Assembly: GCF_033473495.1 (NCBI RefSeq)
Contig: NC_088935.1
Coordinates: forward strand, 3,038,001 to 3,102,000
DNA length: 64,000 nucleotides
Origin: Cercospora beticola
Taxonomy: Eukaryota; Ascomycota; Dothideomycetes; Mycosphaerellales; Mycosphaerellaceae
Reading direction: 5' to 3'
Below, in pieces: positions 1 through 13,777 of this stretch. The notes beneath the pieces are model-generated. The model was not told the DNA's origin. It did not search any database and saw only the letters and a list, made by a program, of their open reading frames with translations. The position numbers and the translations under genes are program-made. The stretch's first letter is position 1, and every line of letters starts with the position of its first letter.

Positions 1-430
1 CCAGTTGGGTGCGGTGGCAGTGTCAGGGTCTGCCCCAGCGTCGTGAGGATCTGTGTGAGAGTGACTTCGAGGACGCCAGGATTGGAAACCACGGTGGCGG
101 GCATGGTAACAGTCGCTGAACCTGCGCCAATCGGGGCGGCGCTTGTCCTCCTCGGGCCGGCGACGACTGGAACTGGTATGAGACCTACTGTCATGATTTG
201 AGGATCGACAGAAGTGGGCACCGTGGCCACAGTGACAGTTCTTGTGCGAGTCGCGGCTGCATCCGCCAGTACATCCTACAGTTCCGCGTCAGAAAACAGT
301 GAATCGATAAGAGCATGGCTAGGCCCACCCAAGCAGCGCCCTTGTCGGAGTCGATGTGCTCAACATGAGCATCGCTTTGAGCGGCGATGAGCAGCGGCGC
401 GCAGAGGCCAGCCACGAGAGCGCGCCTCAT
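1..430 (-). CDS. Partial gene for a secreted, Thr/Val-rich protein of unknown function
   Basis: Only the 5' part is in the window; the gene runs off the left edge. Exon 1 is 430-329 and exon 2 runs from 275 to the edge. The 53-nt intron has GTGGGC at the donor, a CTGAC branch site and a TAG acceptor; reading straight through meets a stop, while splicing opens a clean frame to the edge. The start at 430 gives an N-terminal signal peptide (MRRALVAGLCAPLLIAAQSDA). Downstream the protein is rich in Thr, Val, Ala and Pro, as in cell-wall or GPI-anchored fungal proteins. I recognise no domain. It is divergent from the cysteine-rich wall protein at 1139, 708 bp away. Confidence 0.6.
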
Positions 431-1138
431 GTTTGCGGGTGTGTGAGCTGATGTTGTTTGTTGAAGAAAGGTAGGCAATGCAGTGCTGATGCGTGCAGAA
501 TGCTGGTGCCGGTGGGAGATGCTGATGGAGGACGACGATGATGGGGGAAGTGGATGTACGCGGAAGAAACAGAGAGAGAAGGGCACAGAGTTTTCGAGCT
601 CGCGAGCAAAGAGCAGTGCCTACCGTGGCCGCAGCGGCAGTCATCATCGAGGCAGATGGGGAGCGGCGTTGCTGCAGAGGCAGAGACGGGGCAGTCCTGC
701 TACTGCGGAGCGGAACACAGGCAGCGACATGGCTGACGCGGAGGTAAGAGCAGCAGGGCGCGACGGGCAGTGCAGGCCAAAGTGGAAGCAGAGAGGCGGA
801 AGCAGAGGTGGTGGCGGAGCGGAAGTGGAAGGTGAGGTGGTGGAGGTGAAAGCGGAAGATGAGCACGGTCCACGCGTTCCTGCCTCGCTGTCCCACTAAC
901 TAGTTAGTGCTAACTAGTGCGGTTGCTAGGCGCCGAGAGCAAGTAAACACTGGAAGTCGTCATTGGTTGAGTGCGCTGGCCCCGCTACTGCTGCAGTGTG
1001 TGAAGTGTAAAGTGAGTGTTCGTTTGCATGCGAACAATCGTGTCCTGCCGTGGCACACGATTCTACCAAACTCAGCCCAAGCTACAACTCGACTACTCCA
1101 CCACGCGCTTTCACCCCTGCCACGACGCCGACTGCACC
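431..1138. promoter_or_regulatory. Intergenic space between two divergent secreted-protein genes
   Basis: No coding signal. Several overlapping open frames here are low-complexity Arg/Gly/Ser readings of GC-rich DNA and do not look like proteins. The space presumably holds both promoters. A perfect 16-bp palindrome lies at 894-909. Confidence 0.4.
894..909. repeat. Perfect 16-bp palindrome CACTAACTAGTTAGTG
   Basis: The sequence equals its own reverse complement and is followed directly by a further CTAACTAGTG half-copy. It lies about 230 bp upstream of the gene at 1139 and could be a site for a dimeric regulator; that role is inference. Confidence 0.6.
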
Positions 1139-1790
1139 ATGCGAGCCCTCCATCTGCTGCCCGCATGCCTCATCGCCAGCATAGCAACCGCGCTCCAGCT
1201 GCCCGACTTCCAGCCCTTCCTCCAAGCCCTGCCCGACGTCCTGCAAGACCTCGTGCCTCAATCGCTGCAGAATGGGACAGCACACGAGCTGCTCAAGAGG
1301 CAGTCGAACGGCTGTCCGGACAGCTTCCGCTCATGCGCCAATTTGGGTGCTCCGAGCCTCTGCTGCATGTCCAATGCTGTCTGCAGTGCTGACTTCGCCG
1401 GACATGTTGCTTGCTGTCCCAGTGGAGCTGCGTGCACAGGAACAATAGGCGGTATCATTACTGGAGGCACTTTGAATAGCAATGGCGCCCCCGCGACCAG
1501 CACAGCGCCCGGCGGCTTCGCGACCACGAGTGCCGCCACCACAACGAGCTTCGAAGTCTTCACGAGTTCCGTTAGCAATGGACTGGTCATAGCGACTGCG
1601 ACGGGTAACGGGGAGAACAACGGCTTTGTCATTGCGGAGAGCAGCATTGTGGCCACGCCAGGAAGCGCAGGAACACGGAATGCAGAGATTGTGAGTCTTT
1701 CCATCATGCCAATGGCAGCGTTTTGCTAACCTTATGCAGCCTTTAATCGCACGTGCCTTGGTGCATGTGCTGGAACGTTTACTTCTCTGA
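1139..1790 (+). CDS. Cysteine-rich, Ser/Thr-rich cell-surface protein, probably GPI-anchored
   Basis: Exons 1139-1690 and 1740-1790 give 200 residues; the 49-nt intron starts GTGAGT and ends ATGCAG. The protein has a signal peptide (MRALHLLPACLIASIATA), a spacer with a KR processing-like site near residue 58, then a Cys-rich module of about 50 residues (CPDSF, CANLGAPSLCC, CCPSGAACTGTIG), then a Ser/Thr/Ala-rich stretch. This order is typical of a common Pezizomycotina family annotated as GPI-anchored Ser/Thr-rich proteins. The spliced C-terminus is moderately hydrophobic (ARALVHVLERLLL), compatible with a GPI signal; unspliced, the frame ends sooner at 1729. The ATG at 1139 is chosen because it begins the signal peptide. 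Function unknown. Confidence 0.7.
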
Positions 1791-2732
1791 CCCGCATATG
1801 CCCACATTTGACACGATCACGACCACGACCCCCAGAACCACGACTGTACAGGCGATGAAGATACGTAGCGAGCATGCATCGAAAATCTATCAATCTTCCG
1901 CGTTCGCGGCACCAAACTCCAAATGGTCCTCAGTCTGACTGTAATTCTTCCCACTTCCCATCTTCTGCTCATTGCATGGTTTCCAGTCTTCGAGAGCGTG
2001 GATCGGGTTGGAAACCGAGGAGTGGGATGATCCCGCATTTCATGCACATCGGGGCACTCACACTTGGACCGAAGGCAACAACAGAATTCTTGTCACGGGC
2101 CGCAGAACCGTCTCAGTACAAATCTACCGTCTTCCTACGTGAATCGCGATTTTCAGCCATGTGGCTGATAAAGGACAGGAGAAAGCACGTTTGTACGCCA
2201 CTGTTCAATACAGCATTACATGTGTGCTTCGAGCTTGGTCTGGTCACTGCTGCTCGGACTTTTGCGATAGGTGCATCATGCTCTCCTCGCTCTTTGCTGT
2301 AATGACATACATGTATGCGCACTTCTCTAGTCCTGATGATTGAGCAGCAACTCTACGAATACATCAAGATGAAGCTTGGCCCGAAGCTCTGAATCTGCAT
2401 GTGGCCAGCCGAGCTTCAAAGCTGACGAATGATGCGATGCACAGCACAGAAAGTACGATACTCGCACGTCATCAGAACTCGCAACATTGACCATTCACCA
2501 TAGCGCCTGCAGACACTACACAATCGCGGGCTGGCAAGTGGTGATTTCACGCACCACGCATACAACTGATCTCCATTGCAGGCCCCTCTCCAGCGAGGAC
2601 TCACCACCGCCATTAGCAGTACCGATCGAAAAGGTGCACCCATTGACAGCAGATTGCTAGAGCGATCCTCACGCCACTTCATTCGACTCGGCTTGGGAGT
2701 TGTTGCGACGTCTAGTTACCACAGACCTGACC
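1791..2732. other. Intergenic, no gene seen
   Basis: About 0.94 kb of mixed sequence before the maltase gene. Open frames on both strands overlap, lack domains and lack supporting introns. It presumably contains the maltase promoter. Confidence 0.5.
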
Positions 2733-4831
<2,099 letters not shown>

Positions 4832-5938
4832 TCATCGTGCGAACGCGCAACGGTGTTTACAAATGTCAGCAACACAACGAACCGAGGCAGTACTTCGACT
4901 TCGCAGTGCCCTAAAGGTATTATCCTCGCTCACCGTTCACGCTATCTGCTAGCATAGCTCATGCAGTCTGAACAAAGTGCGCAGTCATGCTGTTAGGTGC
5001 GGGAATTGCTTGCTTTGGCAACTCCACGGGGGCTGTGAACACAAGGGAACGTGGTGACAAGAGCCTAGGGTGCACTTATGGCCCCCTGTTGAGTTGTGAG
5101 TCTCGAAGAGTAATCAGCAATCGCCAAAGAGCGGGATAGACCAATACGATCAGATCGCTGGATGGCGTACCCGGATGTGATGAGCTTTCTCACGCGAGAT
5201 CAAGTCGCATCTCACGTTCCAGGCAAACAGGCTCACGGGGCGGCGGCATCGCGGTTGAGATTGTCACAAGCCTGGAAACACGCTAGAGAAGCCAGGATCG
5301 ACAGGTACGAAAGTTCCCGAGCACGTGCACGACCAATGATGTCAACATGCCGAAAAAAATGTTGCAACACTCATCCGCTGATCAACAAATCATCGCACAC
5401 CCTCGTGGCAGATTGTGCTTCGCGGCGATAGCTCAAGCGCGACAATAGGCCCACGCGAACAGAGTCTGCAACATCGAAAGCTTTCCAGGCAACTCGCGGG
5501 CCCGTGTGATCGCCCTTTGCCTGTTATCGAAAGGTCCGATTGATAGTGTGCAGACTTCCAATTGTGTCACTGATAACACATAAGCACTCCACCGCCCTGC
5601 AGATATCCCGTGCTCATTTATCGGGGACCAGACGCGGACGCATCAGGGAATGCCAAAGAGATTTCTTTGCTGAGAACTCAGACCACCACACACCGCCGGG
5701 CCGACCAGAATACCGCCATGGAGTGTTCAATCAGCGTGCAACTGATGTGTCCCGGTGGAGGCATGTGCTCATCACCCTGATGAATCGCATCAGCGTGTTT
5801 GAGAACATGTATATACCCGGAGCCTGTCCGACCTCGCGTGCACCGCCTGCTATCGACCTCTTTTGATCAGTGATCTGGCGACCTGTTTACCGAGTGCCCT
5901 TACATTGCTCTCGTCTTGACACATTGACACAGTTCATC
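4832..5938. other. Intergenic, no gene seen
   Basis: About 1.1 kb between the maltase stop and the F-box gene. A TATA-like GTATATAC lies at 5809-5816, about 125 bp before the F-box start. Nothing else is supportable. Confidence 0.45.
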
Positions 5939-7606
5939 ATGTCTGCAGAGCTATACCGCACGATGAGCGTCAAGCAGACCGCGATGGCTGCGACTGCATT
6001 GCCTCTCGAGATTCAGCAACAGATCTTCAACTACTTGGACACACGGTCATTCTACTCTGCTAGGAAAGTCTGCAGATATGTAAGCCGTCTTCTACAATAC
6101 AGGCAGATCACGACAAGTCTGACCCTTTGTCCGATTCCAGTGGTCGTTCGCTGCAACGGCGAGTGATACTCTCAGAAAGCAGCTGCGGAGAATGCCTGTT
6201 TTGCCTTCAGACGATGCGCAGGAAGCCGAGCCAGTTGACCTCCAATCCGCGTTCAACAAAGCCGCGCGGTGTCTGATGTACGGAATTTCCACTGAGCGCG
6301 CACACGACACCCCAGCAAGCCTAACGAAAGGCTCGAAAATGGGATTTCCCGTATCACCTCGAGTTATCGCGACTCCAGACGGAAACACCCTGGTCACCTT
6401 GAACGGTCGACAAATATCGCTCTATGATACCTCGAATCAATCGCCGAGATTAAAGGCTCGCAGAAGCCTGAACGATTTGAAAGAGACTGTAGGATCTGGA
6501 CCATGGCTCAAGGTCAACAGCAATACCTATAACGAAATGGCGCTGTCTTCGAATGGATCTCTATTGGCTGTGGCTCAGGAACGCACTATTCAGATCTACG
6601 ACCTCAATGCCGATCCGGACAGCTTCACTGTCAATGAGTATGTGGCTAGCGCAACAGGCCATTATATTTGTGGCATCGACTTCGAGCAGAACGATCATCT
6701 GTTGCGGGTGCGATTGAGCGGTAAGGGCACAGTGGTCTACCTGGGCACTCCTGCTCCTGCAGGAAAAGAAGAGCAGCCAGCGGATTTGGAACACTGGAAG
6801 AGCAAGGCTGGTCTGAGGCATGTGTTCCTCGACTCTTCGCTTTTGTTGGCGAGAGCTGGTGAAGTTGGCACATCGGACCCTACAAAGCGCGTGTCAGGCG
6901 TACAATTGCTAGGAGCATTCGAGCAAGGATACCTCTTTGCTGGGCAACAGCATGGCGGTGGCGAGAGCAGCCATTGTAAGTCTTACCGCGGCATTCGGTA
7001 GCCCTAGCAGAACAAGCAGACTAACCGAACTTTGTACCAGATATCCTGGGCCACGTGCAAACCACGACTGCGCACAACTTCGGTATCATGACGACCCAGC
7101 CCGAGACGGTCTGTATCCTGGCTCGATTGGAGAGTTTCCTCAGCAGCTGGAAATACACTCTCGAAGCCTCCACGGAAGGTGGCCTAGGAGGGTGGGAGAA
7201 TATGCCTTCTGCTCACGAGCATCATCCACGCTTCGCCATCACGACTGGGGGATGCTTCGATTTCCTCGCACTTGCCGAAAGGGACAAGAAGCGCATTCGC
7301 CCAGCACCATTGACCCAGCTGTTCCTTTATCGCATCCCAGCACCTTCACAGCTTCGTTCAATGATCGCTGCGCACAAGCAATCGTACGCACGAAAGGCGG
7401 GCTCGTCGGATGACATGGATTGGAGTGTTGCGGAAACTGGGAAGCCAACGAGGACGTTCTTCGATGTGCCAAGAATACCGTTATGCCTGACGACTGTGGA
7501 GAACGATGTGACGGATCTCGGGTTCTCCGTCATCGATGACAGGACGTGTGCTTTGTCAGCTTCGACGAAAGAGACCACGAGGACCTGGAGGATTCACGAG
7601 AGATGA
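5939..7606 (+). CDS. F-box protein, fungal family of unknown target
   Basis: Exons 5939-6079, 6141-6975 and 7041-7606 give 513 residues. Residues ~20-47 form an F-box (LPLEIQQQIFNYLDTRSFYSA), which normally binds Skp1 in SCF ubiquitin ligases. The middle holds beta-propeller-like stretches (IATPDGNTLVTLNGRQISLYD; NEMALSSNGSLLAVAQERTIQIYD), suggesting a degenerate WD-type domain, though canonical WD repeats are not clear. Both introns are 61-65 nt with GTAAG donors. Start 5939 is the first ATG close to the F-box; ATGs at 5963 and 5984 are alternatives. The substrate cannot be inferred. Confidence 0.8.
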
Positions 7607-9143
7607 TGGGTTGGAAACAACTGGCGAGCTTAGGCAAACGAATCGACATGGTTTCATCAGCTCTGCACCTCGGCGATCTTGTAATCATTATATTTCATCT
7701 GCATGATAGATGACGTGCCAACTGGGTTGGACTCAGAACAAAGTACACCAGTTCTAGAATCTCATCAGTAGTGGAGACAGCTCCTCTCTGCCTCTGCACT
7801 TTGCGGAGTTAGAGAACGGGCCAAAGAGTAAAGACTCCGTGCGGGCTCGCTCGGATGCATAGGGATTGCATAGACTTCCTTCCAGTTTTTTTCCCACGAC
7901 TTCTGCTTCTCTTGCTCGTTGCAGGTGATTCACAACAGGCGCAGCAAGCAGCAGCGAAGAAAGCCAGCCCAGCCCTCAGTACGTGTGTGTATCCTTCCCG
8001 GAACACGGCTTTATTTGCGTCTGCCGGATTTTCGGAATCTGACCAATCCATGAGACCCACGACCACGACCACCACGCACACCCGGCCGGTCGTCGTCTAT
8101 TTATGACCTTTTGTGTACGATGTTCACGCATTTCATCTCATCAGGGCGCCCGGCTCTTTTCTGCGCTTGTGACTGGGGTCCTGCTTGCCTTGCCTTGCGC
8201 GTTGCTCGTGCGTGCGTGGACTTTTGAGGCTGTGTTTTCTTGCAACAACATTGATGATGATGAACACTTGGTCTTCTGATGATTACCAACAACTTCGCGG
8301 CATAAATAATGATAACAATGTCATGTGGACTGGCTGGCTGGCTGGCTGGCTGGTCCAACGGACAACGGACGACGAGGCTGCACCGCGTTTTCTTGGGGGC
8401 GCACGCAACAATTGCACTGCACCACATGAAGCTCTCTTTGATCCATGGATCAGATTCACCGCTTTTGCTATGTATTCCTGCACGTCTCGTAGGCGTGTGG
8501 CGTCTACGTACACAAATCGGAAGCCGATGCGTGTTTCTTGGGGTCTGCTGCACAAAGTGGGCGTGGGCAGCATGCCGCCAGCTGTTCAAGACCAATGCAA
8601 CGCAACGCCAAAAATGGTTCTCCTTTGAGATGAAAGACCTCGTACAGAATCCAGACGGAGGGGGGCCCTCGTTCGTGCTTCGGAAAAAAGCACGAAGGTT
8701 GGCATGGGTTCTAGATCGGTGTCTTAGGTCCAGAGTCGCCGACTTGGACGTCAGGATAGGGTGCTGACCGTTTATGCGTGCTTGCAGCGATCTATAGCAG
8801 TGCCAACGAGCTAAACCGAGTACGTTTCAGCGTTCAACCTGTTCGGAGCTCATCAGGGCTCTCTCGTGAAGAAGATGAGCCTGACCCGTGATTCATTGAG
8901 GTCTCAAATTATTGGAACATTGGCTGCCACAGTATACTGCCGCTCTGCAGAATCGTGATACCCTTGGACACTATGAAGGCGCGGGTTGGGCGCTAGTGAC
9001 TGGAGCTTTCTCAGGTCTGTCCGAAATCACTGTCTTCCCCCGTGCGGAGGACGGGGATGTCGACCCGTCCGGAGTGTCACGGAATGGCGCTGCTCAAATG
9101 ACCACTTGGCTGCCCAGGCTCCATTTTTGAGACGATCTCAAAC
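7607..9143. other. Long convergent intergenic space
   Basis: About 1.5 kb between the ends of two convergent genes. Overlapping open frames occur but none shows a domain or splice support. It contains a (TGGC)n microsatellite at 8331-8353. Confidence 0.45.
8331..8353. repeat. (TGGC)n microsatellite
   Basis: About 5.75 uninterrupted copies of TGGC in non-coding DNA between convergent genes. Confidence 0.85.
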
Positions 9144-10155
9144 TCAATTATTACAGTTGTGCAAGTACTTGCCAGCCAAGTGGTGGACCGCAAGTACAGA
9201 CACAGCCACCAGGAGAAGGCATGTTCCCTTTCTCCTTTGCCAAAGGCTTGTCTGCGCACTTTTGATTAGCTCCGGATTTCTGTAACGCGGCGGGACAAGG
9301 ATTACTCACGTTGCTCGAAACACTCCCACGAGGCACATGGCGTTGAGATGCGCTATTGTAGCCCTGTTCGAGAGACGGATCTAGCCAGGATTCTCCTTCA
9401 GCATCAGTAATCGCATCCTTTGGCACCTTTTGCAAAGCCGATATCGAGCGTATGGAGAGTGAGAAGTCTCCCTCTTGGGTTCCGAAGAAGCTGTGGAAAA
9501 TTTTCAACTTCGGCAGTGCAAATCTCGACTGCTGCAGACCACATACCTCCTCATCATGATGCTGAAACGTTTGATCTTCTTCAAGTCGATCGGCTTGGCA
9601 TCCTTCTTCGGTCGCCCTCGATAAGTCGCATTGAAGCTACTCCATGGAATGAAGATAGTCTTGTCATGCGCGTCACCAGGCACTGTTTGCGGTGGAAGCT
9701 CAAAGTCGCATTCGTACGAGATGCTCGACTGTTCTCTTCCCGTGTCGGGGTCCTGCGGCAGAAGCTCATCCTTGAGATTGAATGTGTAGCGTTTCTCTGT
9801 GACTTTGTTAGCCGAGTCTACATCATATCAGCGAATACCATACTATCGCCTTTGGCTATGTACAGCTCAATGCCTGCATAGTCAGAAAGATCCCACTCGC
9901 GATCATCACCAGTCGTCCTCTGACTTGCAAAGCCAGCACCTCCGAGAGTCTTGATGTCTAGAGTTCCTCGGAAGGTGCCTGTGGTCTTGGTGCAATCAAG
10001 ATATGAGATGCTCTTGCCTAGTTGAGCAGTTAGATCGGGTACAACAGCTCGAGCACGTAGCTTCTCTTACCACCTCGGACGCGATCATCACTCGCTATCC
10101 AGTCGTCTGAGTGCCATCCATTGTCGCCGCCGAACAGTGTCAGAGCGTCGCGCAT
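9144..10155 (-). CDS. CIA30-family protein (complex I intermediate-associated protein 30-like)
   Basis: Exons (5' to 3') 10155-10071, 10017-9844, 9796-9547 and 9490-9310 encode 230 residues with family signatures: LFGGDNGWHSDDW, SDDRVRGGKS, GTLDIKTLGGAGFASQ, WDLSDYAGIEL, GREQS, FSIMMRSFFGTQEGDFSL. CIA30-type beta-sandwich proteins include a mitochondrial complex I assembly factor; many fungal members are uncharacterised paralogues, so the role is inferred. No clear targeting peptide is seen. The 3' end is ambiguous. If the GTGAGT at 9309 is used with the CAG at 9252 (GCTAAT branch), a final exon 9251-9144 adds a hydrophobic tail (265 residues). If it is retained, the frame runs to 9151 (282 residues). 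The second intron is only ~47 nt. Confidence 0.82.
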
Positions 10156-10804
10156 CTTTGCGGATGTTGTGATTGTTGTTGTTTGGTAGTCGAGCAGAAA
10201 GAGCGAGCCATGAGATCATCGTCACGTGCTGCTTTATGAACATCTGTGCTGGTCCAAGTTGACGAACACCGGACTCCAGTCCTTGACAATCTTCACAATA
10301 TGTACAGTATTGAGTTCGCTTTACGCTTGAGAGGAGTCGATGTGAAGGAGTCATCACGTTCCGGGTCTGGTGGTACATATTCACCAAAGCCACTGCCTAC
10401 CGCTGCATTGAAATCGTTCAATAGTCGATAATGTGTAGGTGTTTGCGAATGTGCTAGATCACCTAGCGCGGAGTGCTTGAATTGTTCCACTAGTAATGCC
10501 AGATGCGATTGCATATTAATGCAAAGCTCTCTGCGATCGAACTTGTTTTGCTAAGACGACTCAGATGCTCTCCGAGCGCCTCCATGACCTGCGTGGTGCA
10601 TGGTTGGATTTTCCCATGTCTATGAGGCCACGCATCCTCCCTCTGCTCTATAATCCTCGTGCTTGGAAATCGTGCAACGAGTCAATGTACCCATCCGGTC
10701 CAACGCCATCGCTCAAACAGACAAAGAAGAAATACTAAGCACATTCATGTGCTCCTTTTCGCGGCAAATCCAGCCCTCATTTCCCAGTCATTGGCATCAT
10801 CCAA
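10156..10804. other. Intergenic, no gene seen
   Basis: About 650 bp between the start of the CIA30-family gene and the 3' end of the bZIP gene; presumably 3' UTR plus promoter. Confidence 0.45.
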
Positions 10805-11769
10805 TCAGTATCCCAGACCTGGTGGTGAGAGAGCCGGAGGAGAGCCCGCCTGCCACTCTTCTGAAGAGTCCGATAATGATGGCGTCTGGCGCTATCAGCC
10901 TTTGCTTGGATTCCGCGCAAATGACTGCTGTTTACTCACATAATGATGCTGAGTTTGGTAAGACGTTATCTCATTGGCCATGGATGCGTAACTCATGCTG
11001 AAAGGATTGACCTCGTCGTCGGCGTAGACCTCTTGCTTGATGGGAGGCTGCATCAGGTTCTGGATGGCATACGTCTGCGTGGGGGCACCGTAAGACTGGT
11101 ACATCGCCATGTCCAAGCCGGGCGCGCAGTAACTCGAATATGTCGAATAGCCAACGGTGTCCACTGGCGGTATGGGAGCATTTACGGTGAAAGGTGGAGG
11201 CGATGTCGATAATTGTCGGGTGAATTGCTGAGAGAACATGCTTCTGTCTTCCGATGGCAGCACGTACTGTTGGGCGAGGACCTCAGGTGTTCGGTTGCGT
11301 TGACTTTGACCATGCAACGACCGTGTCCGTTGTGCATTCGAGCGTTGCGCTGTAGAATCGTCGCTGATGGTGGTGGGCAGCTCCTCGTGTCTTTGCTCTG
11401 GAGATGCAGAGCTCGAACCTGCTCGACGCTCCAGATCTTCCAGCCGCTTCTTCAGCTTCTTGCCTACGAAACCGTCAGACGCCTGCTACGCAATTGCAAC
11501 ATCGATGCGACGTACGGTAGTTCCTTTGTGCGATGCGGTTCTGTATCCTTCGTCGTTCGGCAAGGTCTGAGATTTTGGTCCAATCTTCGTTGGGATTCGC
11601 ACTGGCACTGAAGGCTGCGAGCGATATGAGCTCATGATGTGCATGTGGATCGATTGTGGGCGAGGGACTTACCACTACTTGTCGCGTGTGCGGTGGGGTA
11701 GTGTTTCTGGACCGCGGCGGCGGGATACTGCGGATAGCTGTAACGATCCATGTCTAGGTGATCGTACAT
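10805..11769 (-). CDS. bZIP transcription factor (AP-1-like basic region)
   Basis: Exons 11769-11673, 11614-11516, 11463-10940 and 10885-10805 give 266 residues. The basic region reads RRRIQNRIAQRNYR then KKLKKRLEDLERRA, with the N-x7-R signature (NRIAQRNYR) that contacts DNA; an intron of 52 nt falls inside it. Upstream is the conserved DWTKISDLAER block seen in a family of Pezizomycotina bZIPs. The leucine zipper is short. The C-terminal part is rich in Gln, Ser, Pro and Tyr. The last exon (26 residues, Ser/Pro-rich, LSPPGLGY end) is recovered only by splicing GTGAGT at 10939 to CAG at 10886. Expected in the nucleus; target genes unknown. Confidence 0.85.
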
Positions 11770-13777
11770 GCTGCAAAGGTCTTCTGAGTCGATGAGTAAA
11801 ACGGCCAGTGAGTATAGAAGTCAACGCGAACAGAGGACGATGATGAGGATGGCTCTGGGCTGGCGGTCGGGCGAGTTATGCATATATCGAGTACGGTCAC
11901 CCCATTTCAAGGGCACTAGAACGCGAGCAAGGTTGAGGCTTCCGAGAGATCCTACTGTCTGCGACGTTCCTCTACGGACTGGGGCGGCATGCGTGGCTCG
12001 GACGCCTGGCTCTGGGAGCGCCGACGCAACCCTGCATGGTCTGACGGCATGCGTCGAGCGAGGTGGCTCGCACAGGGAGCACATGGACACAGGGCTGAAC
12101 CGCAGATTCCTTGGGCGACGTGATTAGCAAAGCGTGTCCGGCCGAGAATAGGATGATGGGAGAGGATGCTAAGGCCGCCAGAAGTCGATGTTGTCCATCG
12201 GTGTGAAGCAACGCAGACAGGCAGGCCGGATTTATGCAGATCCGAAGCGAGTGCGAGACCAGCACCAGGCTACAGATTTGTGATGTGCCGCGGCGTTCCA
12301 TGCACATGGTATAGCAGCACGATCTGCCGCAGGCTCTGCGTCTGCCATCACGAGTGCACGACGGCGGAGTCCATGGATTTCACGGGGTCCGAAAATGAAC
12401 GGCCGTTGCGCGTGGCCTGGGCAGCGCGCGGCAGTTGTCGCAGTCTCAGCCTGGGGGCAGCATGTGGTCCACCGGCTCCGGCGAGTAGCAGCATGGCAGT
12501 GTGCTGCGCTGCTGTTGCTGCTCCTCCTCCTGTTCGTCGTCGTAGGGAGGCCTGATGGGCGTCGCAGAGTGCCTCTCGCTGGGTCGCGCGCACAACTCTG
12601 CATGCGAGCCTCACCGCTCAAAAGTCGACGGCGGCATCCCGCAAAAGACCACGGCCATCCATGTCGAACTACGCCGTGTCCGCAGGATGCAGCTGCTGCG
12701 CACGTTGGAGGAGCGCAAGCCAGCCCTACAGCAACAGCAGCGCCAATGACAAACAAAGTGCGCAGCCAACGTCCGTAAGTGTGGCAACGCGTGTGTTGCG
12801 CGCCCTGTCGCCTGCTCTCTTCCGATATGCCCGTGGAGCCAGCGTCGCTTTGGATGGCGTCAGGCCTTCCGAGCTGCGTGGCCCCGCCGCTTCCAGTTCG
12901 CTTGCAAAAGAGTGGAAGCGAGCGCTACTTCCAGATGGCACTGCAGACGCGACACTGAAGCCTAGACCTCTGCCCACAGCTACACGTCGCCGCCGTGAAG
13001 CAATGTCGAAAGGACAGGTAAACTGAATGAAGACCTCGCAGGACAATTGGGGACGGCGATGTGGACCCACCTCGCTGTGGCGGCTTCTCCGCGCCTTCCA
13101 CAAGCCGTTCAGGCCATCGACAACCGCATCTCGGCCTGAGCCGACCGCAGATGCCTCGCCCATCGTCACGGTGCCCTCACATACTGGAGACAGCAGAACA
13201 TCGGACGCACAGAAGGCGACAAAGGCGACGCCACCGCTCAGGAAAGATGATACGTCGAATCTTGGCACGCTGCGTGCCCCCAACCATCCCAAGTGGTACT
13301 ACTGTCCATGCCGCCATGTTCATTGTGTTCCATCGACAGGCGCCACCATACATATATGAAACCGAGCGAGCGTGACAAGTCATCAAGCTCATTCCCCAGT
13401 CCAGGCGGAGAAGCTCAAGCAAATACAAGAACCGGAAGAATTTCCGCCGTCGAGGTAAAGAGGCACCGAAGCGACTGTAGATCCACTTCAAGTCGAGGCA
13501 GTCATGGACCTGTCATAGTCTCCATTAATTACGACTTGATGGACTTTCATCGCCACGACATCCGAGAACGTAGTTCAACTGCTATATAGATACCTCGGCA
13601 GGCGGTTTGGAATTCTTCCACGCGATATCACCGAGAGCAATATATTCGACACTCCATTCGACCAAAAGCTGCACGCTCGTCACTTTCGAGCTTCTTCTCC
13701 ATCTCAGTTCTGATCTCTTCTGGGGCTGCAGCCGTTGCATTCCACATTCGATCCATTTTCCCTTGTACCAGCCCAAC
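11770..13777. other. 2-kb intergenic space with one possible small gene
   Basis: GC-rich DNA with long open frames on both strands, mostly compositional. The least implausible coding stretch is the plus-strand frame 12661-13359, interrupted by one TGA at 13024-13026; the part after it (13027-13359, 110 residues) ends with a Cys/His-bearing segment (KWYYCPCRHVHC). No family is recognised and no intron clearly removes the stop, so no gene is called. The 3' part holds the pectin methylesterase promoter, with TATATAGA at 13583-13590. Confidence 0.35.
13583..13590 (+). promoter_or_regulatory. TATA-like element upstream of the pectin methylesterase
   Basis: TATATAGA about 190 bp before the start codon at 13778, a reasonable distance for a fungal TATA box with a short leader. 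Position and sequence only. Confidence 0.35.

Noticed and set aside
12661..13359. A plus-strand gene of about 230 residues
   Set aside because: A stop at 13024-13026 interrupts it, no normal-sized intron removes the stop, and the minus strand is equally open; composition explains the open frames.
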